Part shown: in pieces, positions 62,301-64,000 of the stretch
Layout of the letters: each line of letters begins with the position of its first letter
Position numbering within the stretch: position 1 is the stretch's first letter
Assembly: GCA_900239685.1 (NCBI GenBank)
Contig: OENT01000385.1
Coordinates: 60,393-124,392 of the forward strand
From: Rotaria macrura
Lineage: Eukaryota; Rotifera; Eurotatoria; Philodinida; Philodinidae
Reading direction: 5' to 3'
Length of the DNA: 64,000 bases
Program-made: the position numbers and the translations under genes
Notes under the pieces: model-generated
The model's input: the letters and a program-made list of their open reading frames with translations, nothing else
What the model was told of the DNA's origin: nothing
Databases searched by the model: none

Positions 62301-63969
62301 TGTTCTAATTGTTTTTGCCATTGATTCTATTTAGATTTTTGTCGATCGTCAAACATCAATTATCGAACCAAAAGTAGGCATTTGAAAAATTTCACTCGTG
62401 TATGTTTGTCGACATTCATAAATTTTGCATAGATTTCCAATACGGGATGTAATTTTTACCTATCAACTTGGCTTGATTATAAAGTAGTACCAATACCTTT
62501 GACAATGATTATTAATGAGCCAATACAAATTTTATTAACAAGTGATAAACCATCGATTTATACATCGTAAATATTGAATCAATATTTTTACTTGAGAGAA
62601 CAAGTAAAGATCAACGAGTGCTATTTTGAAATCTTTTTAGTTATTATACATCAATGGGAAATTTTCAAATTCGAATTTTATCTGAATGGTCAAACAATTG
62701 TGATGTAATAATTTTAGCTAAAATAAATTCACTTCCAACTATGTCTCTCTATGATTATAGAACAGGTTTCAAGATTAAAATGATTTCATAGATAGACAAT
62801 AAAATCTATATTTCGATTTCTTGTAGTTTGTAAAAATAAAACATGTTCATTAGACATCGATCAATTGTCTGCTTTCATATGGCTTTACATTCAAGTGACA
62901 GTTAATTATACATCGTGTTTAAATAGTTCCATGCATGGTCATATACTTATTCGTTCAATAGGTAAACAATTTATATGTCATGGCGTTGTATTTTGATTAG
63001 AAAATATTTCAAATAACTTCTTTAGAATGTTTATCGTCGACAAATAATATTTGTATACAACCTTATCCAACACGACGGATAATGTTTAATTATTATTATG
63101 ATTTTTTATATGTACCTGTTTATACAACAAAGCGATTAAGCACTGGTAGTACGAGTTCAATAACATTAAATGGACAAGATTTATCGATCTATTCCTACGA
63201 ATTTATTGTCGATGATAGAAACATAGGTGGAACGTTACATTTCGATTTTGAATCTCGACTTATGGTAAGTTTTGTCTATATGAAGGAAGCAATTTGTTCG
63301 TCTAAGAAATTTCTATGACATACAGACTAAATCTATAGTGTAGTTTATTTCAATAGTATTGCTTAGACGAGTCTACTGTTTTTGTTCTATTGTGAAAGAT
63401 GAAAAAATAAATTCATTGATTGATTTCGAAAATGTAAACGGTATACTTTGAATAATAATATATGTATCGCAAATAATTCGGATCAAGTTTTTTTTTATTA
63501 TGTAGATCGTATCTGTAGGATAGAACGAGCCATTATTGAAGAATTTATCTTTTACAATCTATTTTCTATATAGCCTTTCGTATCATGGAATGCAAATGTT
63601 AGTGTTCTTGGATGTATATCAAAATATCGACCACGCACGTTTGATAAATGCGAACAAGATTATAAGATAATCATCGAAAAAAATTCTATATTTATCAGAT
63701 CATTACCGTATCCTGAAATGTCTCTTTGGTATTTAACATTACAATACGCTTGTGTTGGGTAAGTTGAATTTTGTTTTGAAACTACTAAGTTTAATGTGTT
63801 TTTTTCTTATTGATTCCTAGTTCGATAAATGAATGTTTTAATGCTTCACTAACAGTAATGTTTCAAATATCATCGTCACAATGTACAAAACAACAATGTG
63901 GAACCTATGGCATTTGTAGAATATTGACATCGCAACAAAATGTTTTCTCGACATGTTCATGTACCGCTG
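59179..63969 (+). CDS. TMEM8/PGAP6-like membrane protein, extracellular part (3' end outside window)
   Basis: N-terminal ectodomain of a TMEM8-family protein; PGAP6 (TMEM8A) is a GPI-cleaving phospholipase A2. Exons: 59179-59242, 61873-62041, 62101-62266, 62335-62373, 62433-62566, 62641-62765, 62827-62961, 63026-63264, 63574-63758 and 63821-63969, all in phase. The start codes for a signal peptide (MIKFILVFVFACCSAQ). The lumenal region has many Asn-glycosylation sites and family segments such as FYLQYGAYPLSAPRNESFPQ. An EGF-like module begins near the edge (CGTYGIC, then CSCTAG), as it does just before the multipass domain in TMEM8. The membrane part, with the catalytic residues, lies beyond the right edge. 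Family assignment rests on domain order and local similarity. Confidence 0.8.
59301..59329. repeat. (AT)n microsatellite
   Basis: An uninterrupted AT dinucleotide run in the first intron of the TMEM8-like gene. Confidence 0.95.
60948..61447. repeat. Possible inserted repeat, unclassified
   Basis: A block that begins and ends with the same 11 bases, TTCACTTTTTG (60950-60960 and 61431-61441), each followed by a GTAC-containing stretch. The left end also forms a hairpin (CACTTTTTG, 6-base loop, CAAAAAGTG). Inside is a GC-rich TGTCCGGCCGGCCG patch unlike the surrounding intron. It may be a short interspersed repeat; no coding capacity or known family is recognised. Confidence 0.35.
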
Positions 63970-64000
63970 GTTAGTTTGAAAATTTGACTTGCTTGTCCTT

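Overview
The window is animal nuclear DNA. It is AT-rich, with many short GT-AG introns (about 45 to 70 bases in several genes), long AT-rich spacers, one 5S rRNA gene and no bacterial-style operons. The gene set (ROR-type receptor, CPEB2-4, calcineurin A, OSBP, USP6NL/RN-tre-type TBC protein, TMEM8/PGAP6, TOM7, POLE4) is metazoan. The single-pass proteins with Thr-rich stalks, the compact introns and the 3' splice sites sitting directly before start codons suggest a bdelloid rotifer or a similar small invertebrate. That placement is an inference and has not been tested. Exon models below were read by eye; every stated junction was checked for GT-AG borders and for continuity of reading frame.

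Layout. 244-2592 (-): ectodomain of a ROR/MuSK-type receptor, with signal peptide, Ig and Frizzled domains; the kinase would lie beyond the left edge. 2593-10884: mostly spacer, with a complete 5S rRNA at 7326. 10885-12527 (+): divergent calcineurin A. 12928-13760: non-autonomous hAT-like inverted-repeat element built of CACCGGT-type subrepeats. 18056-24477 (+): type II membrane protein with a Thr-rich stalk and a jelly-roll-like C-terminal domain, carried on small exons in long introns. 28394-30209 (+): a Thr-rich exon joined in phase to a cathepsin B catalytic domain with no propeptide. 33551-34048 (+): a broken open frame. 36368-36574 (-): TOM7. 38987-42458 (-): CPEB2-4. 44450-47855 (-): TBC-domain RabGAP. 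47965-48249 (-): POLE4, only 109 bases upstream of the TBC gene. 50293-51654 (+): C6orf136/DUF2358 family. 52288-58678 (+): OSBP, with two candidate first exons. 59179-63969 (+): 5' part of a TMEM8/PGAP6-type gene, running off the right edge.

The right half (36-64 kb) is a dense housekeeping cluster; the left half is sparse. The most unusual locus is 18-30.5 kb. All the Thr-rich stalk exons there share intron phase 1, so one N-terminal membrane anchor could be spliced either to a carbohydrate-binding-like domain or to a cathepsin B protease. A second theme is RNA processing: microexons of 34 and 22 bases, a possible 25-base intron, alternative first exons, and 3' splice sites 2 to 6 bases before start codons, which fit spliced-leader trans-splicing and a POLE4-TBC operon.
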